Source of the DNA: Ignelater luminosus | Lineage: Eukaryota > Arthropoda > Insecta > Coleoptera > Elateridae | Direction: 5' to 3' | DNA length: 64,000 bases | Assembly: GCA_011009095.1 (NCBI GenBank) | Contig: VTPC01000033.1 | Location: forward strand, 78,910-142,909 | Part shown: positions 23,039 through 36,058 of the stretch, piece after piece | Layout: every line of letters starts with the position of its first letter | Numbering within the stretch: the stretch's first letter is position 1 | Program-made: the position numbers and the translations under genes | Notes under the pieces: model-generated | What the model saw: only the letters and a program-made list of their open reading frames with translations | The model's database searches: none | Told to the model about the DNA's origin: nothing

Positions 23039-25850
23039 ACTGTTAACAGTATCAATAATTTCTCATTTAAAATATTAAAATTCAATTACGTTAAAAGCAT
23101 AAATTCCCAATAGTCTAAATAACCATTATAATTAATTAATCAAATTATTAGGTATCGTATCTTTTAATTCGTTTGATAAAAATACGTAAAACGGACAAAT
23201 TAGAACCTCTAAAGAAGAAAAGAAAAAAATCAGGCGAATAGTAGATATTTCCTAAATGGCTTATCCCACTTTAGAAAATTAAGTTGTATCCTCCAGTAAA
23301 TGAACTGTCAAACATGCGTTTCTCAAAAGTTGTCCTACCTGTTGCACTGTAATTTCGTCAATCTTCATACATGTATACAACAACACAAACGGCTCGACAT
23401 CATAAATAAAGATGTATTAATATGTGTATGTCAGGATTTAGGGACACGAAAACAATACAGACGACTTTTTGTTCTTGTTAAGCAATACGTTTCACGTTGA
23501 ATGACACGCCACAAATTGTATAACCATTTTTTTCAGGTGAAAATAATCTACCTCCCTCTGCGTATTTTTAAACATTTCCGAGTCCCTAAATTAATATACA
23601 GGTAATTTGTCTTTCGAAATATCTGCTGCAGGCTTCTTTATTAAATAAGAACAACATTCTCAAGAACAAAACAATTCCCTTTAATAGAAAACTAATTTAT
23701 TTCCATAAGATTAAATATAACATCAAGACGTGATTATGGAAGTGTAAACAACATCAACAAAACAATTTGTTTTTCTGAACAACCCAAGAGGAAATAGGTC
23801 GTGCCTGTTGCGGTACCTACCATAATTCATCACGTTCTAAATAAACTTTAGTGTTTGTATCTTTTAGATTCGTATTATGATTCAGAATATGATCCTGCTT
23901 ACTTGTATTATATGCCATTGTGCAGCGCCTATGGCAAGTCGCCTCATTTGCTCGAAAACGAAAACGGTATTTTCAACTGGTTGATAACGTTATCTTCTTA
24001 GTTTTCTGAAGCGTTTGAATTATAAAATATTGTTTAGGGTTTTCAAGATTCGGCCAGTTTTTGGTTTCTGGGATTCGAGATTAATCCCTAGTAGCATAAA
24101 AGTCGGGACCGCCCAGGAACCTTACAGAAACTATGCAGTTACTCGTGCTAAAACCAGCACAGAGAAATCTATCCAGGTCCTATGCGGTAACTGTTCGGTC
24201 GAGACCGACTTAGTTAGCTAGACGCATATACGGTATCGTTACTAATCCTCAAAACAACTCAGTATTAGCGCTGTCTTGGCCGTATAGGAAATGCGTCGAT
24301 TTCCAATACAGAACCTAATGTTAGAATAACTGTAGCGTTACTGTACGGTTAATAACTCTTAAAACAACATTAGTATGCATATTAACTTGACGATTTAGGA
24401 ACTGTATAGCTTGCCAATATGAAGACTAATCTTAAGATGCTTTGTTTGTTGGCCTCTTAATACTGTATCTGGTTTATGAAACAATTAACACATTTGAAGT
24501 TGCAATAATAACTTAAGTATTATAATATGTACAATGCGCAAAAAAGGCGCCAACTCAAAAATTTAAATTTTATCAAAAGGAAATTACTATCGAAGGAGGA
24601 CTTGCAAAAAAGTTCCTAAAATAATATTTATTAATCTAAATCAAAACGCCAATAAAAATTGAAGTATATTTATTCATAGTTACGTAAGTTATGAAACAAA
24701 GTAAAATGAAATATTATAAAATGTTTGTTCATATCTATTTAATCCCTGTTATTATTATAAATCTAATTTCCCAAGAAACAAAAGTTCTTGCCTTACTTTA
24801 TTCGATAATAAAGTTATCGCATTTTTCATTTAAAGCCTCGACTGATTTTTATACAAACACTAATTAAACCATGTATTACTACTATTCGAAGCTCATAGTG
24901 ATAAGAGAGATGCAGATAAAACTAGTTCATTTGAATCTAAATATCGATTTTAATAATTATACCAGAACTACTTTTAAATCTCTAAAAGAATTTATGTATT
25001 TTTCATAAATTTCTCATTTTTTACGCTAGGTATTTATTTTATCTGGCAAGCTCGTACCCAGAATTATAAATAATTGAAAGAATACACTCTATCTGGACTA
25101 TTTATCGGATAAATGACAAATAAGAAATATCATATCAATTTTTAACGTAATTCCATTATTGTACTAAATTATTGTGATTTTTAAGTAGAAATGGTAATGG
25201 CAAATTATTAATTACAGGTTACTGACGGCAACACGATGTATCTTTCTAAATAAAGGCAAATGTGATTATGTTTATGATTTACCAAATTCTTTTGCATTTT
25301 GAGCAGGTAGTTATTGTAAGGCGGTTCTTTTTAACCTTCTTTCCCGTCATAAAACTTACTGACCGTACTGCAAATTACTGCAAACATTCACTGAAGTTTC
25401 GTACACTACCGAGAATTCTATAATATTTGAAGCTGAACAAACTTTAAAATATTTAAAATGAGTGATATAATCGTCTAATAAAAAAAAGGGAAAAATGTGT
25501 TGCCATTTGACAGTAGGGCTAATATTGCAATTTAAATGGGACATAGGTAAAAGAGAAAGCAGTAAAGCAATAAGAATCTAGTCAACTACGCTTTTCTATA
25601 ACTTTTAAAATGATCAGTTAATGATTTCAGTATGAATTTAAATCCGAATAATTATTATTATCGTCTGAGGGGGCAAAAACACAGTGATGTGTCACATTTA
25701 GACCCCTTTAGCTATGCGCCTGTTATGTGCGGGTTTTTGTTGTTCATTTTCGTAATTTAAAAAAAATTCTACACTTCTATTGATCTTGTGCTGGAGAAAA
25801 ACCGTTAGAAACAGGTAAATGAGCGATCTTGGATAATGACACTATGAGGG
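23039..25850. other. Intergenic DNA, with a degenerate ~115-bp duplication near 24.2-24.45 kb
   Basis: No gene recognised. At about 24225-24450 two loosely similar units can be aligned (for example CCTCAAAACAACTCAGTATT against CTCTTAAAACAACATTAGTAT, with matching downstream text), suggesting an old tandem duplication. The rest is AT-rich. Confidence 0.35.
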
Positions 25851-25858
25851 GTAAAATG

Positions 25859-26468
25859 TAGTCATGGGACATACGACTCTTTTTACCGTGCCAGTTCAAT
25901 TCGTTCAACTCATTTTAAAGAGTCGTTCATTTGAACTTATTGTGTAAGCACGCGCGTTTCATACATACTACTGTAGAAATGTACGATAGGTGCGATATCG
26001 TTCTCACCTAAATTATTGAATAATGTTTAGTCAATTCTCAAGATCTCTACTCTATTAGATTTTTCAACTCCTTAGAAAATAGAAATGAAGTGTTTTATTT
26101 ATTTAATAATCCTTAGAAAATATACTTCGATAATCATTAATAAATACACTAAACTTGTATTGCTCTCGGAAATTCAACATGCTTTTCTACTTTCCAAGCA
26201 TGTGTGCACTATCTCGTTCAAAAGAGAATCGTCACTTTCTTGCATTGAACTGTGTAAGTTCAAATACATATTCAGTTCACTGTTTCTTCGTTCGTTTATT
26301 CCCCACTTCTCAGCAGAGGCAGTACGAAGTTTAAAAATTTGCACTTATGTGATACTCAACTGAATAAACAAATGAACGAACCATTCAATCGAAAAGAGTC
26401 GTATGTTTACCGCTCATTTAAGTAAGTCGTTCATTGTGAACGACTCATTCATGAACGACCCATCTCTA
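25859..26468. mobile_element. hAT-type MITE with perfect 8-bp target duplication
   Basis: The element is bounded on both sides by GTAAAATG (25851-25858 and 26469-26476), a perfect 8-bp duplication typical of hAT elements. The right end reversed reads TAGAGATGGGTCGTTCATGA, a form I know from hAT-like non-autonomous elements. The left end reads TAGTCATGGGACATACGACT, so a part between the first ~10 bases and the ACATACGACTCTTTT box has been lost there. Both arms contain the matching boxes ACATACGACTCTTTT and GTTCATTTGAAC-like text. No transposase; 610 bp. Confidence 0.88.
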
Positions 26469-26549
26469 GTAAAATGTTTTCAGACAGATTTAAGCCTTCA
26501 TAGAGGTAAGTTGTCTTTTGGAATATTATGAATATTATTTTTATTTTTA

Positions 26550-27312
26550 ACTAGCTGCCCGCCCCGGCTTCGCACGGGTGGAGTACCTAATGAAAAAAAT
26601 AAGACAATTTTCCATTTCGAAATTAAATTACGATTAAAATAAAAGAAAAATCTTAAGAATTTATATACTTTATTGTAAAGCTTTGTAATAAACCACATTT
26701 TTAGTTTTTCCATTTGGACAGTACAAAAAGAGCGCCGATGGTTTGCCGACTCTCGAATGAGTATTACGCCATAACAAAAAAAAAGAAAGAGACATTAGCT
26801 AATTAAAGTGTATCCGAATGTTGAAGTGTTGCAAGTTTCATAATTTGAATTACCTACACATTTTATGTTTTATTCAAATTCTTCTTTGATTTGGTACTTT
26901 AGAAGAATGTATTCGGAAAAATATGTAATGTACGACTTGTTTTGTGACTAAAGATCACAATAAATAAACACGTAGTATGATTTTTGTATTATTCAAAAGG
27001 AGTTTTTGACCATTACATTTTTCAAATTACCTCAAAGTTAGGGAAAACTTCCTTACATACACTTCGACACTTTCGCCACCCTGCCGGCGGCGCCATCTAT
27101 TGTATACTTCGGGAACCACTCGAAATGACGTATAAGAGAAAAAATGATTTTTAAGGTCTTTCCGTACATTTTTTTGGAAATTTTCTTTTATACAAACCTT
27201 CTCCTGATAATAACAAACACAAAAAAAAGAATTATCCAATTTGGTTCAGTCGTTGTGAAGTGATACCTTCATATATTTTTGCGATTCATTTTTATTTATA
27301 TAGAAGATAGAT
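26550..27312 (+). mobile_element. RTE/SINE-type retroposon, degenerate
   Basis: Begins with TAACTAGCTGCCCGCCCCGG then CTTCGCACGGGTGG, a GC-rich box widely seen at one end of arthropod RTE-related elements and their SINE derivatives. It ends with a segment including CCAATTTGGTTCAGTCGTTG and a short GATAGA microsatellite (27303-27322), resembling the 3' region of such elements. No open reading frame survives. Assignment to the RTE group is from memory of the motif and is moderate only. Confidence 0.6.
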
Positions 27313-27322
27313 AGAAGATAGT
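27303..27322. repeat. AGATAGA microsatellite at retroposon tail
   Basis: A short AGAAGATAGATAGAAGATAG tract follows the retroposon, the usual position for a simple-repeat tail. Confidence 0.75.
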
Positions 27323-30073
27323 AACCAGTCTACTTCGCATTTAAAATCCAAATTTTTATTTCTTTTGGCAAATAAATTAAAGCAACTTTTCCTCGTTTTT
27401 CTATTATTAAAAAATTCAGTTGTAGAAAAAATATTGTGTGGAACTCGTGCACTAAATGCTCTTAGAGCTCTCGAATGACTTTTTGACTCGGCCGCGCCTC
27501 GTCAAAAATTTTCATTCTCGACCACTAAAGTTTCATTTTGCGCACTAGTTGCAAAAATAACTATTTGCAATTGCTTTTCATTTATTTTCTGTTAGTCAGT
27601 ATTTGTGTTTTTCATAACCTCAACTTGACTTTCACATATGTCATCTTAACTATTCAAGGTTAATTAATTTAGTTCATTTCTACTTATAAAAGTATTACCA
27701 ATTTTCGCCGGTGTATCAATTCTAAAAAGAGTCACAATATTAAATGAACACCCAATTTCAGAAAAGCCATGGAATCCTTAATTTCAATAACAAACGACGT
27801 CGACCAATCAGAAGTGTACGTTTATTGATCACAGTAACTGACAATTTTTTTTGTTTTAATCGACACTTCCGCGTTCGTTATTGTTTATTTCACATTTAAA
27901 AATATGTATATTAATAGGAATAATTATTTAACCCATTACAGTGGAGTATTTTTTGGGGGAGGTTCTAAAGGTATGGATCCTCCACACTCCACAGTAATCT
28001 AAAAAAACTCATAACAATAGAAAAATAATAACAAACATAAAATTCCAGGTAAAAGCATTTTGATTTTTCTATATCGGAATTCCGTCGATTACTCTTTCTT
28101 TTGTCTATTACTTTACGTTTATGAAATTTTTTCTTCTCCCAGACAAGTTTTGTAAATACGCATCGATACATCAAAACTTTTATATTGTAAACAAATGAAT
28201 TAATGAACAATTAGGAAAACTAAAATCAAACAGTTGACTAATCGGTTCCTTGCTTGCTTAATTCCTCAATTAGGGCACAGGACGCCAATTAACAGACGCT
28301 GCCGGTTTGATTTCTAATAATCCGTCTAATCGATTAATTTGATAATCCATTAACCTTATAATCAAATAATTAAAATAATCGAATAATTGAAATAATAATT
28401 TTTTAAAAATAATAATAGAACTTTCGATTAATCGATTATTATTTCTTATGCGCTGTTCTGTCCTCCCTCACAGAGTTTAGTTTCAACCCTAGTCCGGCGA
28501 CGAACCACCAACCGTAACACAAATTAAGTAGACGAGACTTGACATTAATAACGACTGTTCTTTAGGTTCTCTTCAGTAAACTGTGTTCGTCTGGAAGTTA
28601 AAAAACCAAGAGTATCAAAAAATTGATATTTTCAAATGTATAATATTTAAAACTGAAAATCCTCACTGCGGGTCAATAAATGTTGTTTTACTTATCTGCA
28701 TAAAAGCGAAGCAAAACACCATATGCTCATGATAGCGTAAGCGAGTCAGTCAGTGGTTCAAATGAAAATGCAGTCGGAGGTACCCGCACTGATGTTGAAC
28801 ACTTAGCGGGGTCGCCATAAATTGGCATCTACGGTCCTGCAGTCTGCTGCTGAGTTAACAAGCAACTTAGTTACTGTAATATACGTAATATAATATAATA
28901 ACCAAAAACGTATCAAAAACGATAGTTGACATCTTTTACATCCTTGAAATCACCTACATATTTTCCAGGACTCTCATAATTTCTTAAATACTTCTCATAA
29001 CTGCCCACTTGGATCTACATTACGACAGATTAATTAAGACAGCTTTAAGGTTTCTTGTTAGTTAACTGCAATAAAGTATGCATACTTGAGGATAAACAAC
29101 ATTTTCGTAAAGCAACTTTAAATTCCACACGTAGTCATCGATTTCACTACGTCTCTTAATTAACAGAACAACAAAATGACCATTACGTATTATTGCCTTA
29201 TGTAATTAACCTATTTAGAATCCGCATTAACTAGATTACGTATAATATTAAATATAGAATTACGTTAGATGATCGTACTCCTTTAATTCCCCGAAGAACT
29301 TCATTAACAAAATTTGTTTTAAGTACATTTGCATATGTAACGGAATGGAATTTGCATAAATTAATTTATAAATACGCGATGACACGTCTAGTTCTAGTAA
29401 TTTAGTAGTAAGTTTTATAGAACGGGCATTTAAATGCTAACATTAGAAAAAAACCACTCGCAAGACCTACTGAACTAGCATTTTACATACGCTATATGGT
29501 TATAGAATTCTTTCTCTAGCAAAATACCTGCTGTACGTGGGTAGCAATTAAAGTTAGCTACTTTAAATGGTAGGTAAAAAAATGTGATTATGATTATATC
29601 TATGGTTATAATTAAGAGTAGGATAACGTGAGACATTTTATCTCTTTAAGAAATGCCGAAGTCAACACGTAATGGAATGGAATTCTTTAATTAGAGATCG
29701 CGTGGTTATCATTTGGATAATAAGTTCGTTGTAAATAAAATTACACGACTTATTCTGCATGCTGTTAGCAAAATGACATTTCGTGGATTGACATTTAATG
29801 TTTTGATGCATGTATAAGAAAAAACAGCTGCATCACAGTTTCGTTCTCATTAAATCTACGAATCTAGTAGTGCAAAGAAAATAAAACAAAATTAAATATG
29901 ATGATGTATGATGGCAAAAAAACTGTGACCACACTAATTATGAGGAATGTTTACACAAAGAAGGACTCGGATTAGATAATGCGATGTGTGGCTTTCTCTT
30001 CTGATATAATTATAAAAATTCATGTCTATAAATACATTTTACAGAAATAACCTAATCTTATTTTTCTATTATA
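27323..30073. other. Intergenic DNA including one copy of a dispersed repeat (28690-28870)
   Basis: No gene recognised. 28690-28870 (TTATCTGCATAAAAGCGAAG ... CATAAATTGGCATC) is similar to sequence split by the palindrome at 30337 (30255-30336 and 32098-32165). An AT-rich low-complexity patch lies at 28320-28445. Confidence 0.4.
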
Positions 30074-30336
30074 CAGTGAAACCTGTTAAGTTCGACATCC
30101 CCTTATATGGAACACCTGATCAAGTTGAACGGTGTCTATCCGTTTAATTTTACTTTACATTAGAAGCAACCCGCATAACTTAAACACCTCTGTACCTTGT
30201 ACATTAAACTAGCAATTTAGCACCAACCTATACTAAATCTAACTAATTAGAGTTTTATCTGTATAAAAACGAAGCAAAAAACCACATGCATAGTAGCGTG
30301 AATGAATCAGACAGTGGTCCCAATGAATAATGCGCA
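30074..30336 (+). mobile_element. Possible left end of a pogo/Tigger-like non-autonomous element
   Basis: After a TA, the sequence CAGTGAAACCTGTTAAGTTC matches the general form of pogo/Tigger terminal repeats (CAGTGAAACC...). It runs into the dispersed repeat also seen at 28.7 kb. I could not find a convincing right end (a weak candidate lies near 32220-32250), so this is tentative. Confidence 0.4.
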
Positions 30337-32097
30337 CAGGGTGAGTTTTTTCCGATGTTTAGTATGGGGATCTCGGAAACTAGCAGAGATAGAGAGACGA
30401 TTAAATGGGGAAAGAATTGCAGTTTTACGAGCTCAATTTAATGAGCTTTTTGTTTTTTTGGAAAAAATGCATGGCTAACTAGATATCTCGCAAAAATAAT
30501 TTTTTTGTTATTTCGTTGCGTGCCTATACCTCTGGTATTACTGACTTTAGAAAAAATGTGTAAAGGAAAAAGTTGTAGGTAATTATGTGCTTAATAATAC
30601 AGTCTAACCGAAGTTTTTATTTCAGTTGTAATTTTTGAGTTATGACACAAGCTTGTGTTTTTTCTAATGGAAACCATAGTCGGCCATGACTTTATAAAAA
30701 AGGCCTTTTTTCAACGATTCTAACGATATACCACTTGACATAGTTATTTTTATAAATAAATTAATTATGGCCTTGTTTTTCTTTTCATTTTCGAACTGTT
30801 CAAGTAGTACGCTATGGAAACAATTGATAGATGCGCGCATCGCGTCTAATAATAAAATTCAAGTTAGTTATTAAAATTTTTATTTTAATTTCGAAATTAT
30901 AAACATAATTATTTTAAATAAAAATAATTTCTGAGAAACCAATAAACAGAGAATGACAAACGATAAATTAAGAAACAATAAAGGAAATTAGAATATAAAG
31001 CGGTACCAAAACAACGTAATTAAAGTTAAGTAATGTATTTAAGACTAAACATGTTCAAAAGGTCCAACGTTATGATTAATGCACAAGTTACACCTTTTTA
31101 AAACCGAATTTGTCGCATTTCTAACGGATCGTACATCAATATTAGCAAAAACTTCTAGTACATATTGATAATTTACGAAACCAAAATCAACATTAATTAG
31201 AAACTAAATGATTTGCACCTGTCAATAGGTAATTATTATTTGCATCTGTTAATTGTTTCCATGGCATACTATGTTAACAGCTTTTTTAGTTTTTAGTTAC
31301 ACCTATGAGTGAAGTACCTATTTTTATCTAAATCTGCTTTGTTCACTTACCTTAAATACCTTAAATACTTTACTTACTTCAATTACGTTGTTTTGGTACT
31401 ACTTTATTTATATCCTAATTTCTTTTATTGTTTCTTAATTTATCGTTTGTCGTTCTCTGTTTATTAGTTTCTCGAAAACTATTTTTATTTAAAATTGTAA
31501 CTCCGACTGAATAAACATTTCACACCAAAATAATTATATTTATAATTTCGAAATTAAAAGAAACATTTTAATAACTAACTTAAATTTTATTATTAAACGC
31601 GATGCACATCTATCAATTGTTTCCATAGCGTACTACTTCAACAGTTCGAAAATAAAAGAAAGAAAAGGCCCTAATTTATTTATTTATAAAACTATGTCAA
31701 GTGGTATATCGTTAGAATCGTTGAAAAACGGCCTTTTTTATAAAGCCATGGCCGACTATGGTTTCCATTAGAAAAAACACAAGCTTGTTTCATAACTCAA
31801 AAATTATAGCTTAAATAAAAACTTCAGTTAGACTGTATTATTAAGCACATAATTACCTACAACTTTTTACTTTATACATATTTTCTAAAGTCAATAATAT
31901 CAGAGCTATAAGCACTGAACAAAATAACAAAAAAACTATTTTTGCGAGATATCTAGTTAGCCATGCATTTTTCCTAAAAAACAAGAAGCTCATTAAATTA
32001 AGCTCGTAAAACTGCAATTCTTTCCCCATTTAATAGTCTCTCTATCTCCGCTAGTTTTCGAGATCCCCACACTAAACATCGGAAAAAACTCACCCTG
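30337..32097. mobile_element. Long-inverted-repeat mariner-like element, copy B
   Basis: A 1761-bp palindrome. The left end starts CAGGGTGAGTTTTTTCCGAT and the right end mirrors it. The arms are about 690 bp and can be followed from the ends (GGGGATCTCGGAAACTAG, then AGAGATAGAGAGACGATTAA) to an inner block ACCAAAACAACGTAATTAAAG near 31008, mirrored near 31385. The right flank is TA; the left flank is CA, a likely mutated TA. The centre (about 31040-31330) retains part of the transposase 3' end on the minus strand (NLCINHNV equivalent), with an internal deletion relative to copy D at 50161. Confidence 0.9.
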
Positions 32098-33139
32098 TAT
32101 ACGCGTGTTGGTAATGATTACTTAGCAAGTTCATCATAAATTGGTCTCGGCATTCCCGCAGTGGTAACAAGTTTAGAATACTTAAACCACATTCTGGTTA
32201 GTTAGTGCAGACTGCTACTATATTGAACACCCGTGTAAGTTGGACGGATAAAACTGGAATCGCGAATGTTCAAGATAAACACATTTCCATGTTAAATGTA
32301 AAACTGTCAGTAAAGATTCTTCGAGTTAGAAACATTATTAATGATAACTACGACAATCTGCGAGTATATAAAATATTTAGATTTTTACTACCAAAGGATA
32401 TTGTAAAATATAGAAAACGTTTGTCCAGATAACACGATAAGAGAAAAAATATTCGTATACGTAAACGGCAATCAAACCAATTTAGTTAATATGAAATGAT
32501 CTTATCTTTAATTTGAATTCCAAATAATCTAATTCAAGATTCTGTGATCTACAACGCATTGTTAGATTTGTCACATCGAAAATTCACTTTATAAGTTTGT
32601 ATATGAAATAGAAATGATTTCAATCCAAAAACAATAATGTTACTGAATGTCAGAACTAAGTTAATTTGCGTGCATATCTCGTTTCCTAGCAAAAATTATA
32701 TTTTCTGATGGCCAACACAAGAAGTGAAACAATTAATCTCGAACTGCCTTATTTACTTAATCGTAAAGTAACATTTAATTGATGCTTTATAACTTTTAAT
32801 AAACAAACTTTGATTGTTTTCATTTGTTTATTTATAACACATCGTCTACCCTAGCCACACATATCTTTGCAAATAACGTATTCGAGATTAATAAAAAAAA
32901 TACACTTGTGATCCTCTGCGATATAATCAACTGATTATTATCAGACGCACTTCATGGACGTCTATATAAAATGCTCTCCTTATTTAATTTATACTTGAAG
33001 ATATCCTGCGATCATATTTATTCCAGATTAGTTTAAAAATTACTTGGTTGCACCATTGAGAAATCGTGTAAAGCGTAGTATGTTAAAAATTTATTATTAG
33101 TAATTAGTTTACGAGGGCCACGTTGCAATTCCTGATGCA
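32098..33139. other. Intergenic AT-rich DNA
   Basis: The first ~70 bp is the remainder of the dispersed repeat interrupted by the palindrome. The rest has no recognisable feature; a 75-codon open frame at 32205-32432 has no known similarity. Confidence 0.35.
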
Positions 33140-33350
33140 AGAATGCCTGAAAAGTGCTCAAAGTAGTCACCTCTAGCATCGATGCATTTCCGAAGATAAA
33201 TTTTTCAAAGGTTGAGAGCTTTGACTGGATCTTCTCTAATCGATACAAAATACTCTCTGATAGTGACGTCAAACTCATCTTCGGACAAAAAGCGGCGACT
33301 ACATAAATGCCTTTTTTTCAGATTAAAAAATAATAAGAAACGTGGAGGGC
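33140..33350 (-). pseudogene. C-terminal remnant of a mariner-type transposase
   Basis: The minus strand reads FLLFFNLKKRHLCSRRFLSE, then DEFDVTIREYFVSIRED, a stop, and YLRKCIDARGDYFEH. This matches the end of mariner transposases, where FFLFPNLKKxLxGxRFSSxxEV is followed by a helix and the terminal KCIxxxGDYFE. Only about 70 residues remain, with at least one in-frame stop. Upstream (33350-33480), no catalytic motif could be recognised. No inverted repeats were found. Confidence 0.7.
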
Positions 33351-36024
33351 TAGATTCTCAACGTTCCTGAAACACTTCTGGTACATTTTTTGTGTATACC
33401 ATTAATTGCAATCCCTATTCGCCTACTTCAATGATTTTGACATGGCTCGTTACCTTTTTACGATGGTGGCCGGTGTAGAATCATCTCGAGACACCCTCAC
33501 CTTTACTTTATTGATGGGTTGGAAAATCAAAACAGGTATACAGTTTCGTCACCTGCTATAATTTTAGAAATACTAATCGCTCAGTAATTTTAAGAATTTC
33601 CTTTTTTGATGTTATACAGAACTCAACTAAAAGCAATTTTCTTTTCATACACAGTTCTATATCAAAGATTCTATGTCAAAAGCAGTTTCTATCATTTGGT
33701 AGGTACATCAATTATCATCGGTTATCATTTTTTGTACAATAGAAACAATTTTCACGAGTGCCGCTGTCGAAGGCCTCGCATTGTGCTTCAGTGGCAGAAG
33801 CTAATTGTCAACGATCTATCTTGAGTTATTCCGACTTGACAATCATAAAACATTATTGCTCGGTAGTGTTCTCGTATTAACTCGCTGTGATTTCTACCGA
33901 TTACACAGCAAGCACTACAATGGTAAAAGATTTTTAATGTTATAAACCGTTATAGGTGTCCTTGCATTTTGTTTAACATACAAATTGATAATAAATCTAT
34001 TTGTTACATCTGTTTGTGTATAAGCATTCTCATTCATTGCTGCCACTCCCAAATCATGCCAAAAGCTTCCAACTTTAGAGCTTAGTTTGGTAAGAATATT
34101 AGTATTGATTAAAGCAGGCTAGAAAGTTCGTTATAAAAAGTTTGTGTTGATATTGCACGCTAACATCGTGGCAAGACAGTTGTACGTGGCTGCTTTTACT
34201 TTCACATCTCCCACCAAGTAGGTTGTAGTAGTGATGGTTGCAAAGGTAAGGTATGCTCCTAGGTGAAGTTGGCTGTTGTTGGATTTCGGCGGATCTTATG
34301 GTGAGAACTGCTAGCTGAGATAGAAGTCGTCGGGTACAGTTAAGTGATGATGGAGACGATGATAGCAGTAGCGTTGCTGGTGAGGCCGACAGTTGATGTC
34401 AACAGTTCCTTGTCTGGTGGGCGGTGGAAACCAAATTTTGAATGCAAAGTGTCGGCTTTGGTGAACTCTAAACACATTAACGAGAGTAGATGTAATATGT
34501 CGGCTGATGGTATAACGCCCTTGGGTAATCAAAACCACCAGGAGAACAACTTTTCCACAAAGCATGCATATCCATTCATCGAGCAGCAAAATAGAAAGAA
34601 CGTTCCAACACTCCTAAGGATAAATAAAAACATCTTCATACTTCCGCGCACCAGATTGAATCGTGTGCCGCAATAAGCTGTTCTATTCTCGAAAATTCCA
34701 ACATAGCCTTCGTACAATTCGATGCTTTATTTCAAGATTGTGCACTCGCAACAGATTAATGAAAAACAGTTGCTTGACGTTCCTTTGTTTGCGACTTACA
34801 TCATGAGAAGACAGAAGTAATAAACTGGAAGTCAGACTTGAGTCTAACTTTGCTAAAAATCTGAAATAATATCGAATGCCAATCAGAGGAATTCATTAAC
34901 TTCGCAATTTTTGGCAGATTCTTCTATGCAAGCATAGAATAAACTTTATTTGAATGCAGACTAATGTATTTGGTGACCTGGGGCATATTAATGAAATAAA
35001 AGTTTAAAAATAGCCTTTAAGTTTGTATTTACAGCTTGAAACGTTTCATGATGGGTAATATGATTGTTATCTACCTCTGCAATGCCCCAAAGTCTGTTTT
35101 GGCGCCCTCTCTGACCATGCTAACAAATCAAATCTACTTGTATTGTACCAGAAGTTCTTTCTCGACAAAAGAGAAGAGAAAACACCTATTTAATTTTTTT
35201 CAAAATATTCACCAACACGATCTTGGCAGAGTTGCTTTCTTTAAAGGTTGAAGACTAAAAACATAAAGTAACAATCTGTTGTGGGCAATTAATCGTGGCT
35301 GCGCCACCATCATTGTGATTAGTAAGCTAATGTAGGTTTTAGTTACCAGATTCGCAGGTCTCAACGACAAAATGGCCATAATGAATAATCCCCAAAGATA
35401 TTTGAGAGGAGAGTGTAACGAAAAAAACTGAAAAAGAGGCCTAAAGCCCGTCACGGATGTCGGAAGATGTTCAATCCCGTAGCTCAAGTCGAAGACGGGG
35501 TGGTTCTAACTAAACTTACCTTAACGAAAAGAAAAAGGAAGTTTACACACACACAAAAATTCTTATCAAGTTTAAAAGATATTCGGAATGCTATCAGAGG
35601 TGCACCAGGGCGTCCAAATACATCGGGAAAATAACCCGATTGTCCTACGCGACACTGACGAATTCAAGCATCTTTTAACAAAAGTTCTTAACGAACGGAA
35701 ACTAGATACTCAGTGTTCACTGCCTTGTTTCTTTACCTTGAAGATAATAACACATAACAACAATTTTCGAGGTGATTGTTGAAACAACAAACACAAAGAA
35801 GGTATCTAGGCCGAGACAGTTCGAATCACGGACAACAGGAAAGGTAGCAAAAACTAGATACACTTATTTCACAGACAAATGGATGGTCACTTTGCACAAT
35901 TCCTCAATGGAGGACTGAATATGATGACACAAGTCACATTTCACACGAAAACTATAGAATCAATAGGTTTAACTCTTCTGCTTATGAATTGCGGGACATA
36001 TCCGCTTAGTTAGGCGATTTGTTT
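33351..36024. other. Intergenic DNA with a more GC-rich patch at 34.17-34.68 kb
   Basis: The patch 34170-34680 is open on both strands (plus frame 34344-34676, minus frame 34311-34589), but neither translation resembles a family I know. A minus-strand hydrophobic frame at 35209-35487 is likewise unassigned. Part of a real gene or a decayed element cannot be excluded. Confidence 0.3.
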
Positions 36025-36058
36025 AACCCCTGAGGGAGCCTTTCTCCCAGGGTTAACA
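36025..36058. repeat. Small perfect-stem hairpin
   Basis: TTTAACCCCTGAGGGAG and CTCCCAGGGTTAAC form a stem around a short CCTTT loop. It lies in non-coding DNA with no gene end nearby, and it is not followed by a histone-type downstream element. Function unknown. Confidence 0.55.

Noticed and set aside
34311..34676. Open frames on both strands in the GC-richer patch at 34.3-34.7 kb
   Set aside because: Both strands are open at once, so openness reflects composition. Neither translation matches a family I know and no clear splice pattern supports an exon.
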